From: an uncultured Eisenbergiella sp.
GTDB lineage: Bacteria > Bacillota > Clostridia > Lachnospirales > Lachnospiraceae
Length of the DNA stretch: 64,000 bases
Direction: 5' to 3'
NCBI GenBank assembly: GCA_910585455.1
Contig: CAJUEL010000011.1
Span: 47,736 to 111,735, forward strand
Positions 9,001 through 16,849 of the stretch are shown piece after piece. The notes beneath the pieces were generated by a model that was not told where the DNA came from, did not search any database, and saw only the letters and a list, made by a program, of their open reading frames with translations. A program made the translations under genes and the position numbers. How positions within the stretch are numbered: the stretch's first letter is position 1; every line of letters starts with the position of its first letter.

Positions 9001-9369
9001 CGTCTGTACAGGGTCATCTACCAGGCGATCGAGGATATCGAGGCGGCGATGAAGGGCATGCTGGATCCTGTGTTTGAGGAAAAGGTGATCGGTCATGCGG
9101 AGGTGCGCCAGATATTCAAGGCATCCGCGATCGGCAACATCGCAGGCTCTTATGTGCTTGACGGTGTATTCCAGAGAGGCTGTAAGATCCGGATCACCAG
9201 AGAGGGCGAGCAGATTTACGAAGGCTCCCTTGCGTCCTTAAAGCGCTTCAAGGATGATGTGAAGGAAGTAAAGGCCGGCTATGAGTGCGGTCTTGTGTTT
9301 GAAGGCTTTGACAAGATGCAGGAGCTGGATGTTGTGGAAGCGTTTATTATGGTAGAAGTGCCGCGCTGA
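6007..9369 (+). CDS. infB: Translation initiation factor IF-2 with very long low-complexity N-terminal region
   Basis: IF-2 is the GTPase that places initiator tRNA on the 30S subunit and promotes subunit joining. At 1120 residues it is much longer than Bacillus IF-2. An IF2_N domain at about 1-50 is followed by about 450 residues rich in R, N, G, D and K with imperfect repeats such as RNGQPRND, then a second IF2_N domain (about 540-590), the G domain with GHVDHGKT near residues 630-637, DTPGHE and NKID, and the translation-factor C-terminal domains. The repeat region reads in one frame and keeps family features on both sides, so it is real coding sequence. Confidence 0.95.
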   Translation: MAKMKVHELAKELDIKSKDIISFLKEKGLDVKAAQSSVEEDAAAWVRKKFSAKESGASDKKPMADKPDAVKQPEKESIAKQQPDKAKEPDAEKQPDKAKQAERMTQVEKTEESTTKTDSQSTTGQETKDGQAKPHKKPKIIVVNNPQNSRMKGNGFGNNTEKKGVRSNEGGRNNEGKRNDAGRNGEKRANDGRSDARNGENRNRDNRGGKNNGGSSRQGNRSGGIRVESRPLIRPLTKPTQPVMPDEKLLSRERAAKEAAEKAARAAEIEAQKKEDALRAERAREEALKAAEKQAARAENTERVENRGGMLNAGRSDRNTAQNRDYARSDNRNAGRNERNSGRGDQPRSDGQRGGQGRSDFSRNGQPRNDAGRSDFGRNGQPRNDRGDRSSAPGRNAGQRNGQERTQGGNGQRRDQNRTGFNGGARDNQGFNRNADGSRTGQGSGRSFSNSGRPAGGDGRQNNNFRKPAASKGFTPEAPAKDTEKQRDNRRLNQQDRDKKSRKDAIYEDDNAANLKTKNKAGRFIKPEPKAAEPEEAIKVITLPDSITVKELAEKMRMQPAAIIKKLFLEGKIVTVNQELSYEDAENIAIEYDIICEREVKVDVIEELLKEDEEQEADMITRPPVICVMGHVDHGKTSLLDAIRKTNVTDREAGGITQHIGAYTVQINGQKITFLDTPGHEAFTAMRMRGANSTDIAVLVVAADDGVMPQTVEAINHAKAAGIEIIVAVNKIDKPNANIDRVKQELTEYELVAEDWGGSTVFVPVSAKTGEGLQTLLEMILLTAEVLELKANPDRMARGLVIEAELDKGRGPVARVLVQKGTLHVGDFVSAGSSSGKVRAMIDDKGKRVKEAGPSMPVEILGLSDVPDAGDVFIAHESDKEAKSYAAAFIEQNKEKKLEETKSRMSLDDLFNQIQEGNLKELNLIVKADVQGSVEAVKQSLLKLSNEEVVVKCIHGGVGAINESDVTLASASNAIIIGFNVRPDATAKATAETEGVDVRLYRVIYQAIEDIEAAMKGMLDPVFEEKVIGHAEVRQIFKASAIGNIAGSYVLDGVFQRGCKIRITREGEQIYEGSLASLKRFKDDVKEVKAGYECGLVFEGFDKMQELDVVEAFIMVEVPR

Positions 9370-9489
9370 GCGGATGTCCGGGAACAGTGCGGACACAGTC
9401 TACGCGTATATCGCGCAGATTGTGCAAAAATGTGGTGGAGGCGGGCTGCCGCCCCATTGCGTGGCGGACAGAGAGTATAATGGTGAGAA

Positions 9490-9897
9490 ATGAGAAAGAA
9501 CAGTATAAAGAATAACAGAATTAACGGAGAAGTGCAGTACGTGCTGGCGGAGGTGATCCGGGGGGAAATCAAGGATCCCCGGATCGCTCCCATGACCAGC
9601 GTGGTGACGGTGGAGGTCGCGCCGGACTTAAAGACCTGCAAGGCCTACATCAGCGTGCTGGGAAATGAAGAAGCACAAAAGAATACTCTGGAGGGGCTAA
9701 AAAGCGCAGAAGGGTTTATCCGCGCCAGACTGGCGGAGAAAGTCAATCTGCGCAATACGCCGACCATTCAGTTTATCATAGATCAGTCCATTGCTTACGG
9801 GGTGGATATGTCCCGTAAAATTGACCAGGTTATGGCACAGCAAAGGGCCGGAAAGGGTGTGGATGAAGAACATGAAGAAGATTCTGGAAGAGCTTGA
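9490..9897 (+). CDS. rbfA: 30S ribosome-binding factor RbfA
   Basis: RbfA acts in maturation of the 5' end of 16S rRNA and in cold adaptation. The 135-residue protein has the family pattern RINGEVQYVLAEVIRGEIKDPR near the start (seen here with an N for the first R), then VTVEVAPDLKTCKAYISVLG, and ends with FIIDQSIAYGVDMSRKID. It lies downstream of infB as expected, separated by 120 bases that contain no gene, and its 3' end overlaps nrnA by 35 bases. Confidence 0.94.
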   Translation: MRKNSIKNNRINGEVQYVLAEVIRGEIKDPRIAPMTSVVTVEVAPDLKTCKAYISVLGNEEAQKNTLEGLKSAEGFIRARLAEKVNLRNTPTIQFIIDQSIAYGVDMSRKIDQVMAQQRAGKGVDEEHEEDSGRA

Positions 9898-10843
9898 CAG
9901 CAGGGACAGGATCGCGATTAGCGGTCATATCAGGCCGGACGGGGATTGCGTCGGCTCCTGTATGGGACTTTACCTCTATCTGAAAAAGACGTTGCCGACC
10001 GCGCAGGTGGATGTGTATCTGGAAAAGCCTGCACCGGTGTTTTCCTGCATCGACAGACTGGAGGAAATCAAAACCGATTGCAGCGCCGAAATTGTTTATG
10101 ATGTCTGCATTGCGGTGGATACGGCAGCGGACCGTTTAGGTGACGCTGAAAAATATTTCAGGGCGGCAAAAAAGACGATCAACATCGATCATCATGTCAG
10201 CAATATGCAGGGCTGTGGGATGGTCAACTATGTCAATCCTGCCGCCAGCTCGGCGAGCGAGCTGGTTTATGAGCTCATGGAGGAGGAGCTGATGGACGCT
10301 TCCATCGCGAAGGCGCTTTACATCGGCATCATCCATGACACGGGGGTTTTTCAGTATTCCAATACGACCCCGCATACGCTCACAATCGCCGCGAAGCTCA
10401 TCGGCTATGGGATGGATTTCCCGAAGCTGATCAATGAGACCTTTTATGAAAAAACCTATGTGCAGAACCATGTGCTGGGCAGGGCGCTTTTGGAGAGCAT
10501 TCTGTTTATGGACGGCAGATGCATTGTCAGTGTCATCGACAAAAAGACGATGGAATTTTACAATGCGGAGCCGAAGGACATGGATGGCATTGTGAGCCAG
10601 CTGCGGATTACGAAGGGCGTGGAATGCGCGATTTTTATGTATCAGACAGGACAGCAGGAATATAAGGTCAGCCTGCGTTCCAACGGGAAGGTGGATGTGG
10701 CGGAGGTTGCCGCCTATTTTGGCGGCGGCGGTCATGTGCGCGCTGCAGGCTGCACGATGCGGGGAACCTATCATGACTGCATCAATAACCTGTCCTTACA
10801 TATTGAAAAGCAGTTGGATAGTTATGAAGAGGAAGTAAAATAG
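9863..10843 (+). CDS. nrnA: DHH-family phosphoesterase, NrnA-like oligoribonuclease / pAp phosphatase
   Basis: NrnA enzymes degrade nanoRNAs of two to five nucleotides and often dephosphorylate pAp. The 326-residue protein carries the DHH motifs in order: HIRPDGDCVGS, VAVDTA, NIDHHVSN and HDTGVFQYSNTT, then the C-terminal DHHA1 motif GGGGHVRAAG. The start at 9863 has GGAAAGGG just upstream; an ATG nine bases later is possible. It sits between rbfA and truB, as in many Firmicutes, and its stop directly abuts the truB start. Confidence 0.9.
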   Translation: MKNMKKILEELDSRDRIAISGHIRPDGDCVGSCMGLYLYLKKTLPTAQVDVYLEKPAPVFSCIDRLEEIKTDCSAEIVYDVCIAVDTAADRLGDAEKYFRAAKKTINIDHHVSNMQGCGMVNYVNPAASSASELVYELMEEELMDASIAKALYIGIIHDTGVFQYSNTTPHTLTIAAKLIGYGMDFPKLINETFYEKTYVQNHVLGRALLESILFMDGRCIVSVIDKKTMEFYNAEPKDMDGIVSQLRITKGVECAIFMYQTGQQEYKVSLRSNGKVDVAEVAAYFGGGGHVRAAGCTMRGTYHDCINNLSLHIEKQLDSYEEEVK

Positions 10844-11767
10844 ATGGACGGCATTTTAAATGTCTATAAGGAACCGGGCTTTACATCGCATGATGTGGTG
10901 GCAAAGCTTCGGGGAATCTGCAAGCAGAAAAAAATAGGTCATACAGGTACCCTGGACCCGGACGCGTCCGGGGTACTTGTGGTATGTCTGGGAAACGCCA
11001 CGAAGCTGTGCGATATGCTTACGGATCAATCCAAGGAATACCAAGCGGTCATGCTGTTGGGGTGTGTGACGGATACCCAGGACACGACCGGAAAGGTGCT
11101 TTTAGAGCGCCCCGTCACGGTGGATGAAGCGCAGGTGCGCCAGGCGGTTCTTTCCTTTGTGGGAGAATATGACCAGCTTCCGCCCATGTATTCCGCCCTC
11201 AAGGTGAACGGGCAAAAGCTCTGTGATCTGGCCCGCGCCGGCAGGGAGGTGGAACGGCAAAGCCGCCGGGTCACCATTCATTCTGTCACGATTGAAGAAA
11301 TCAGCCTGCCCCGGGTGACCATGACGGTGGCATGCTCCAAGGGGACCTATATCAGGACGCTGTGTCATGATATCGGGCAGCTTCTGGGCTGCGGGGCGGC
11401 GATGGAGCATCTGGTGCGCACCCGTTCGGGGCGCTTTGAGATTGGGGATGCGCGCCGGCTTTCGGAGATAGAAAGGCTTGCCCAAAGCGGCGGTCTGTCC
11501 GAAGCGATACTCAGGACGGACGCGGTTTTTGAAGGGCTGGAGGCTGCCGTCGTGCTGCCGGAGGCAAAACGCCTTGCGGATAATGGGAATCCGCTGTTTT
11601 GTGAGCATTTACAGATGCGGAGGGCGGATGGAAAATCGACAGAGAAGGGCATCGGTTATGCGGATGGGCAGAGACTTCGCGTCTATGGTGCGGACGGCCG
11701 CTTTTACGGCGTATATGTCTGGCAGGCACAGCAGCATCGCTTTAAGCCGGTAAAACTCTTTTTATAG
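10844..11767 (+). CDS. truB: tRNA pseudouridine(55) synthase TruB
   Basis: TruB converts U55 of the tRNA T-loop to pseudouridine. The 307-residue protein starts MDGILNVYKEPGFTSHD and holds KKIGHTGTLDPDASGVL with the catalytic Asp, then QLPPMYSALKVNGQKLCDLAR and the CSKGTYIRTLCHDIG segment. A C-terminal PUA-like region follows. It begins at the base after the nrnA stop, so translation is probably coupled. Confidence 0.95.
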   Translation: MDGILNVYKEPGFTSHDVVAKLRGICKQKKIGHTGTLDPDASGVLVVCLGNATKLCDMLTDQSKEYQAVMLLGCVTDTQDTTGKVLLERPVTVDEAQVRQAVLSFVGEYDQLPPMYSALKVNGQKLCDLARAGREVERQSRRVTIHSVTIEEISLPRVTMTVACSKGTYIRTLCHDIGQLLGCGAAMEHLVRTRSGRFEIGDARRLSEIERLAQSGGLSEAILRTDAVFEGLEAAVVLPEAKRLADNGNPLFCEHLQMRRADGKSTEKGIGYADGQRLRVYGADGRFYGVYVWQAQQHRFKPVKLFL

Positions 11768-11829
11768 AAACAGAAAGGAAACGTTATCAGCCGCTGCCTG
11801 CCGGGCTGTAGCTGGTAACAGGCAAATTC

Positions 11830-12780
11830 ATGCAAATCATTTCCGGAACAAGTGAATTTGAACTGACCGGCCCCTGCGCTGTTATGATCGGCAAATTCGA
11901 CGGTCTGCACCGGGGACACCGGCTTTTACTTGAGCAGATTCTGGATGCGAAAAAGGAAGGGCTGAAATCCGTGGTTTTCACCTTCGATCCTTCTCCGGCA
12001 GCCTTTTTTTCAAAAAAGGTCGTAAAGGGATTGACCACCAGGGAGGAAAAACGGCGCTTTTTCAGGCAGCTGGCGGTGGATGTGCTCGTGGAGTTTCCCT
12101 TAAATGAGCGGACAGCCTCTACAGCGCCGGAGCAGTTTATCACAGAAATTCTGCAAAAAAGAATGCACGCTGCGCTGGTCGTGGCGGGAAGCGATCTGTC
12201 CTTCGGGGATGGCGGAAGAGGGGACTGTGCGCTTTTAAAGCGGTTTGAAAAGCAATGCGGCTACCGGGTGCGGATTTTGGACAAGGTGTATGAGGACAAA
12301 GAGGCGATCAGCTCCACCCGTGTGCGCGCCGCAGTAGAGGCAGGACGGATGGAGGAAGCCTGCCGGCTTTTGGGATCACCCTATGCGGTCATGGGACCTG
12401 TGCTGCATGGCAGGCGGATCGGACGGACGCTTGGGTTTCCCACGGTCAACCAGATGCCGCCTGCAGATAAGCTTCTGCCGCCCAACGGGGTCTATTTTTC
12501 CGAGGTGGAATGCTGTCACGGCATTTTTGTGGGCGTGACCAATGTGGGAACGAAGCCGACCGTGGAAAAGGGAATGGATCCGCCCGTGCTGGTGGAGACG
12601 TATCTGTACGATTTTGGGCAGGATATTTATGACACATTTATCACGGTGCGTCTGCTGCATTTTCACAGACCGGAGCAGAAATTTGAAGGTCTGGAGGCGC
12701 TTCGGGCGCAGCTGGAGCGGGATGTGGAGGCGGGCAGGGAATATAAGGCTTGCCAGTTTGACAAATTTACAGTAGAATAG
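11830..12780 (+). CDS. ribF: Bifunctional riboflavin kinase / FAD synthetase
   Basis: RibF phosphorylates riboflavin to FMN and adenylylates FMN to FAD. The N-terminal nucleotidyltransferase half has IGKFDGLHRGHRLLL and the ISSTRVR motif; the C-terminal kinase half has the GRRIGRTLGFPTVN motif and a TNVGTKPT block. Length is 316 residues, normal for the family. No strong Shine-Dalgarno sequence precedes ATG 11830, which is unusual for this window; the 62-base gap after truB carries GTTATCAGC...GCTGGTAAC, which may fold over the start region. It ends the rimP-ribF operon. Confidence 0.93.
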   Translation: MQIISGTSEFELTGPCAVMIGKFDGLHRGHRLLLEQILDAKKEGLKSVVFTFDPSPAAFFSKKVVKGLTTREEKRRFFRQLAVDVLVEFPLNERTASTAPEQFITEILQKRMHAALVVAGSDLSFGDGGRGDCALLKRFEKQCGYRVRILDKVYEDKEAISSTRVRAAVEAGRMEEACRLLGSPYAVMGPVLHGRRIGRTLGFPTVNQMPPADKLLPPNGVYFSEVECCHGIFVGVTNVGTKPTVEKGMDPPVLVETYLYDFGQDIYDTFITVRLLHFHRPEQKFEGLEALRAQLERDVEAGREYKACQFDKFTVE

Positions 12781-12783
12781 GGA

Positions 12784-12812
12784 TTGTGACCGGGGAAAGT
12801 CCGATCTATAAG
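12784..12812 (+). promoter_or_regulatory. Possible promoter of the Na/Pi cotransporter gene
   Basis: TTGTGA and TATAAG are separated by 17 bases, about 87 bases before the start. The match is moderate and the alternative is read-through from ribF. Confidence 0.35.
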
Positions 12813-12898
12813 GAAGGCGATCCCTTTCTACATATGGTTACAATGGCACAAAGGGTTATGGCACGGCTTTTTACGTTTTGTACAAAGGAGAATGAAAA

Positions 12899-14542
12899 AT
12901 GGAAATAGGGGCAATGCTTCTGGCCCTCGCCGGAGGGCTGGGGTTGTTTTTGCTGGGCATGCATATGATGAGCGACAGCATTGAAAAGGCGGCAGGCGCG
13001 AGGCTGAGGGGAATTCTCGAGATGTTCACCACCAATAAATTTCTGGGCATGATCGTCGGAATCGTTTTTACCGCAGTCATCCAGTCCTCATCCGCCTGCA
13101 CGGTCATGGTGGTCAGCTTTGTAAACTCCGGTCTGATGACCCTCTATCAGGCGGCAGGCGTCATTTTCGGCGCCAACATCGGTACAACGGTCACTTCCCA
13201 GCTCGTATCCTTTAATCTTTCCGAAATTGCGCCGGTATTTCTGCTGGGCGGCGCGCTGGTCGTCATGTTCTGCCACAGTCAGAGCATCGTCAAAATCGCC
13301 AACATCGTTCTGGGCTTTGGCGTGTTGTTCATGGGACTGGACGGCATGTCCTCCGCCATGTCCGGCATGAAGGACATGCCCCAGATTGTGAATCTTCTTC
13401 ATTCCTTAAAAAATCCGCTGTTTGCCATCGTGGTCGGAACTGTCCTGACGGCGATCATACAGAGCTCCTCCGTGACGGTCAGCATTGTGCTTTTGATGGC
13501 GAATCAGGACCTTCTGGAGCTGCCGATCTGTATGTTCATCATTCTGGGCTGTAATATCGGCGCCTGTACCTCCGCGCTTTTAGCATCCATGGCAGGAAAA
13601 AAGGACGCGAAGCGTGCCGCGCTGATCCATTTTCTGTTCAACGTGATCGGAACGGTTTTCATGTCCATACTGCTTGCTTTTGCCATGAGCCCCATCCTCA
13701 CATTCCTTGATGGCATTTCCGGCAGCAATCCGGGACGGATCGTGGCGAATGCCCATACGGTATTTAAGATTTTACAGGTTATTGTGCTGTTCCCTTTTTC
13801 TGGCTGGATTGTGAAGCTGACCTATTTGCTTGTGCCCGGCAAGGACAAAAGCGTGGGCTATCGGGAGAACTTCACGCTGCAGTTCATCGGCGACAAGGTG
13901 GTGTTCAATCCCGCGACCGCGGTCGTGGAGGTCATCAAGGAGCTGGAACGCATGGCCTCCCTTGCCAGCGAGAATTTAAACCGCGCCATGAACGCGCTCA
14001 TTACGCTGGATGAGGAGGACATCGCCGAGGTTTATCAGGTGGAAAAAAATATCAACTTTTTGAATCATGCCATCACCAACTATATGGTCAAGATCAATCA
14101 GACGACGCTGCCCATCGAGGATTTAAAGAGCATCGGCGCGCTGTTCCATGTGGTGAACGATATCGAGCGGATCGGCGATCACGCGGAAAACGTGGCGGAC
14201 GCCGCGGTCCGACGCCGGGAGACGGGAGTCGGATTTTCCAAAGCCGCCCAGAAGGAGCTGGGAGAGATGCTGGATATGGTCAACGATATCATCCGGTATT
14301 CCATCGAGATGTTCGCGACCAATTCGGATGTACATATGCAGGATGTCAGCCGTCTGGAGGATGCGATTGATGAAAAGGAAAGGGAGCTGCAGCAGAGGCA
14401 TATCGAAAGGCTGACCAGCAACGAATGCTCTCCGGAGGCGGGCATGATTTTCTCCGATCTGATTTCCGGCCTGGAGCGTGTGGCGGACCACGCCACCAAC
14501 ATCGCCTTTGCCATTCAGGACAGCGAGGCGGCTGGGGCGTAG
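12899..14542 (+). CDS. Na+/phosphate cotransporter with C-terminal PhoU-like domain
   Basis: A sodium-dependent phosphate transporter of the NptA/PNaS family. Residues about 1-310 hold multiple membrane segments and the duplicated QSSS motifs (VIQSSSACTVM near residue 60, IIQSSSVTVSI near 185) that line the transport path. Residues about 340-547 form a PhoU-like helical domain with two copies, including FHVVNDIERIGDHAENVA and the repeat LISGLERVADHATNIAF. Length 547 residues is normal. The start follows AAAGGAG by eight bases. No pst or phoR genes are nearby. Confidence 0.9.
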   Translation: MEIGAMLLALAGGLGLFLLGMHMMSDSIEKAAGARLRGILEMFTTNKFLGMIVGIVFTAVIQSSSACTVMVVSFVNSGLMTLYQAAGVIFGANIGTTVTSQLVSFNLSEIAPVFLLGGALVVMFCHSQSIVKIANIVLGFGVLFMGLDGMSSAMSGMKDMPQIVNLLHSLKNPLFAIVVGTVLTAIIQSSSVTVSIVLLMANQDLLELPICMFIILGCNIGACTSALLASMAGKKDAKRAALIHFLFNVIGTVFMSILLAFAMSPILTFLDGISGSNPGRIVANAHTVFKILQVIVLFPFSGWIVKLTYLLVPGKDKSVGYRENFTLQFIGDKVVFNPATAVVEVIKELERMASLASENLNRAMNALITLDEEDIAEVYQVEKNINFLNHAITNYMVKINQTTLPIEDLKSIGALFHVVNDIERIGDHAENVADAAVRRRETGVGFSKAAQKELGEMLDMVNDIIRYSIEMFATNSDVHMQDVSRLEDAIDEKERELQQRHIERLTSNECSPEAGMIFSDLISGLERVADHATNIAFAIQDSEAAGA

Positions 14543-14580
14543 GCGGTTTCTGAGTACGTATCGCATATGGCGGACAGGAC

Positions 14581-14924
14581 GCCCGGAGGGCAGTGTGCTT
14601 CGGAACCGGAACAGCGCAGGCTGTCCGGGCATCCGCAGGGGAGCGCTTCCTGTCGGGCGGTACGGGCATTTTCTCCCGGCGATATCCAAAACGGGAAATT
14701 CTTCCAAAGTCCATTCTGTTCCGGACTGTCTCAAAAAGGCAAAAACTCGCTTCGCTCAGACAGTTTGCCTTTTTAAGACAGGAACAGAACGGAATTTGGA
14801 AGAATTTCTCCGTTTGGATATCCAGCTGGGAGAAAATGCCCATACCGCCCGACAGGAAGCGCTCCCCTGCGGATGCCCGGACAGCCTGCGCTGTTCCGGT
14901 TCCAAAGCACACTACCTTCCGGGC
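14581..14924. repeat. Long inverted repeat LIR1 (about 344 bp hairpin)
   Basis: Two arms of about 160 bp, nearly identical over their outer 110 bp and less so toward the centre, are joined by an apical sequence at about 14738-14768. On the minus strand the apex reads AAACTGTCTGAGCG then AAGCGAGTTT. Open frames here are mirror artefacts of the arms and have no ribosome binding sites. The arms begin 38 bases after the transporter stop, so the element may end that transcript. Confidence 0.85.
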
Positions 14925-15000
14925 TGGCTGTGGCTATGGAACGTGCAGGAATCCTCCTGCTTCGTGAAAGATTTTGTTAATTTTTTCCACAGAATTAGCG

Positions 15001-15029
15001 TTGACAAGGACAGGATGCTTTACTATAAT
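15001..15029 (+). promoter_or_regulatory. Consensus sigma-A promoter of the NlpC/P60 gene
   Basis: Perfect TTGACA (15001-15006) and TATAAT (15024-15029) with a 17-base spacer. It lies about 180 bases before the hydrolase start, giving a long leader that includes GTAACAGTTTGG at 15068-15079, part of a repeat family seen elsewhere in the window. Confidence 0.85.
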
Positions 15030-15066
15030 AAAAAGTGTTACGGAATTATTACAGAATAAAAAGAAA

Positions 15067-15079
15067 TGTAACAGTTTGG
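15067..15079. repeat. GTAACAG repeat, half copy
   Basis: TGTAACAGTTTGG matches the left arm of the palindromic repeat at 3491 and 45919. No clear right arm is seen. It lies in the leader of the NlpC/P60 gene. Confidence 0.4.
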
Positions 15080-15206
15080 TTCACAATGCTTATGTGTGAG
15101 CGCCCGGCTTTTATCCCCGTTCCTTCGGGCAAAACCGTCCGCCTTCCACAAAAGCAGCATTGCCAACCGGACTGTCAAACAGCTTTACAGATTGAGGAAA
15201 CTGACA

Positions 15207-16241
15207 ATGCATAGAGTGGGAAAAATTAGCCTGGCTGTCGCAGTATGCGTGATATGCGCCGGAATGACGGTAAATGCGGGGTCCGCTGAAAATACGGTAA
15301 ACGCTGTCATAAAGCCGGCGGGTGTGGGCGCGATCCTGGATGAGACCGTGGATGCCGACCAGTGCATGGAGGCGCTGGAGGAAGCGAAGGAAGAACGCAA
15401 GAAATTTTACGGATACGAAAACCTTGGCGTCGCAAAGGTGGACGATTACTTAAATGTGCGCAAGGATCCGAATGAGAGCGGAGAGCTTGTGGGCAAGATG
15501 CCGCGCCATGCAGGGGCGGACGTGCTGGGAGAGGAAAACGGCTGGTATAAGATCAAATCCGGAAAGGTGACGGGATATGTGCGTGCCGATTATCTGCTGA
15601 CGGGCGCGGATGCGCGCACGCTGGCGGATGAGAAAGCGGCGGATATGGCAGTCTGCAATTCCGGCGGCCTGCGGGTCCGGGAGGAACCCAGTCTGGAGGC
15701 GTGCGTCATCACCCAGGTGGCGGAGGGCGAAGAGCTGGAGGTCGTCGCGGTGGAGGGCGAATGGGTCAAAATCATGCTGGACGATGAGGAGGCCTATGTT
15801 TTCGGAGAATATGTGGACATCGCCAAGAAGCTGGAAAAAGCGGTGAGCATGGTGGAGCTCAAATACGGGCAGGGCGTATCCGACGTGCGCGTGGATCTGG
15901 TCAACTATGCGAAGCAGTTTCTGGGAAGACCCTATGTGTGGGGCGGCACAAGCCTGACAAACGGGGCGGACTGTTCCGGCTTTGTATTGAGCGTATTCAA
16001 GAAATACGGCGTGAGCCTGCCGCATTATTCCGGCAGTCAGGCGAAGATGGGAACGCAGATTTCCCTTTCGGAAGCCAAGCCCGGTGATCTGGTATTTTAT
16101 GCGAAAAACGGTACGGTCAATCACGTTGCCATATATATCGGAAACAGGCAGGTCATTCATGCGAGCAGCCCCAGAACCGGCATCAAGATATCCAATGCTT
16201 CCTACCGGACGCCGTACTGCGTGAGACGGATTCTTTCGTAA
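15207..16241 (+). CDS. Secreted SH3-domain NlpC/P60 peptidoglycan endopeptidase
   Basis: An exported cell-wall hydrolase that cleaves peptide stems. From ATG 15207 (GAGG ten bases upstream) the 344-residue protein begins with a signal peptide (basic MHRVGK, hydrophobic LAVAVCVICAGMTV, likely cleavage after NAGSA). Two bacterial SH3 domains follow at about 70-130 and 145-205 (LNVRKDPNESG, LRVREEPSLEA). The C-terminal NlpC/P60 domain (230-344) carries the catalytic Cys in ADCSGF (about residue 256), NHVAIYIG with the His, and a second His in QVIHASS. A GTG at 15096 would add a basic extension that hides the signal peptide, so I rejected it. A perfect promoter lies upstream. Confidence 0.92.
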   Translation: MHRVGKISLAVAVCVICAGMTVNAGSAENTVNAVIKPAGVGAILDETVDADQCMEALEEAKEERKKFYGYENLGVAKVDDYLNVRKDPNESGELVGKMPRHAGADVLGEENGWYKIKSGKVTGYVRADYLLTGADARTLADEKAADMAVCNSGGLRVREEPSLEACVITQVAEGEELEVVAVEGEWVKIMLDDEEAYVFGEYVDIAKKLEKAVSMVELKYGQGVSDVRVDLVNYAKQFLGRPYVWGGTSLTNGADCSGFVLSVFKKYGVSLPHYSGSQAKMGTQISLSEAKPGDLVFYAKNGTVNHVAIYIGNRQVIHASSPRTGIKISNASYRTPYCVRRILS

Positions 16242-16272
16242 CAGGAAATCCCGGAGTTTCTGAATTTTTGTG

Positions 16273-16301
16273 TTTACATGTGGGATGTTTCGTGCTATAA
16301 T
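16273..16301 (+). promoter_or_regulatory. Promoter of rpsO
   Basis: TTTACA (16273-16278), 17-base spacer, TATAAT (16296-16301). It lies 113 bases before the rpsO start. Confidence 0.8.
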
Positions 16302-16414
16302 GGCATGGTGCTTTAAGGAATGCCGCATGACGGCATCAGAACCGATGCCCGGGGATGGGAGACTCCGACCCACGCCTGGTATCCGGTGATAGAGAGAAGA
16401 AGGAGGAACAGATC
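16302..16414 (+). promoter_or_regulatory. Structured leader of rpsO, candidate S15 autoregulatory RNA
   Basis: The leader holds a hairpin ATGCCG-CATGA-CGGCAT (16320-16336) and a second foldable stretch in which TGGG and CCCA, and CCGAT and ATCCGG, can pair (about 16342-16386). It ends at the AGGAGG of rpsO. S15 represses its own mRNA in several bacteria through different leader folds; that this leader does so is inference. Confidence 0.45.
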
Positions 16415-16681
16415 ATGATTTCCAAGGAAAAGAAGACAGCGATTATCAAAGAGTACGCGAGAACGGAAGGCGATACAGGTTCGCCGGAGGTTCAGGTAGC
16501 GGTCCTGACGGCGAGGATCCAGGAGTTAACCGAGCATTTAAAGGCGAATCCGAAGGATCATCATTCCAGAAGGGGATTGCTTCAGATGGTTGGTCAGAGA
16601 AGAGGTCTGCTGGACTATCTGAAGAAGAATGATATTGAAAGATATCGTTCCCTGATTGAAAGACTTGGTATCAGAAAATAA
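16415..16681 (+). CDS. rpsO: 30S ribosomal protein S15
   Basis: S15 is a primary 16S rRNA-binding protein. The 88-residue protein has the typical GDTGSPEVQVAVLTARI, HLKANPKDHHSRRGLL and RRGLLDYLKKND segments. AGGAGG lies eight bases before ATG 16415; the longer upstream frame from 16355 crosses the leader and is not coding. pnp follows, the widely conserved rpsO-pnp arrangement. Confidence 0.97.
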   Translation: MISKEKKTAIIKEYARTEGDTGSPEVQVAVLTARIQELTEHLKANPKDHHSRRGLLQMVGQRRGLLDYLKKNDIERYRSLIERLGIRK

Positions 16682-16731
16682 TTCTGACGGGAGAAAGCGC
16701 TTCGGCATCTTTTTTCGTCAGCGCAGGGACG

Positions 16732-16776
16732 GGCGGATGTGAGACCGGTGTTGTGCCGGCCATCCGCCTTTTCTTT
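16732..16776 (+). terminator. Hairpin with T-run between rpsO and pnp
   Basis: GGCGGATG (16732-16739) pairs with CATCCGCC (16761-16768), with an inner CCGG/CCGG pairing, and is followed by TTTTCTTT. A further pairing, TGACG with CGTCA, lies at 16684-16720. They may partly terminate rpsO transcripts or form the processed pnp leader; RNase III cleavage between these genes is known in E. coli. Confidence 0.7.
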
Positions 16777-16849
16777 CGGAAACGGGAAGTCGTGGCAGCC
16801 TTGAAAACGGAAAGGCTGTTGCGGGAAATCCATATGAAGGAGAGAAGAA

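Noticed and set aside
14567..15059. Several open frames in both strands across the 14.6-14.9 kb gap
   Set aside because: They translate the same arms of the inverted repeat in mirror image, have no ribosome binding site, and resemble no family.
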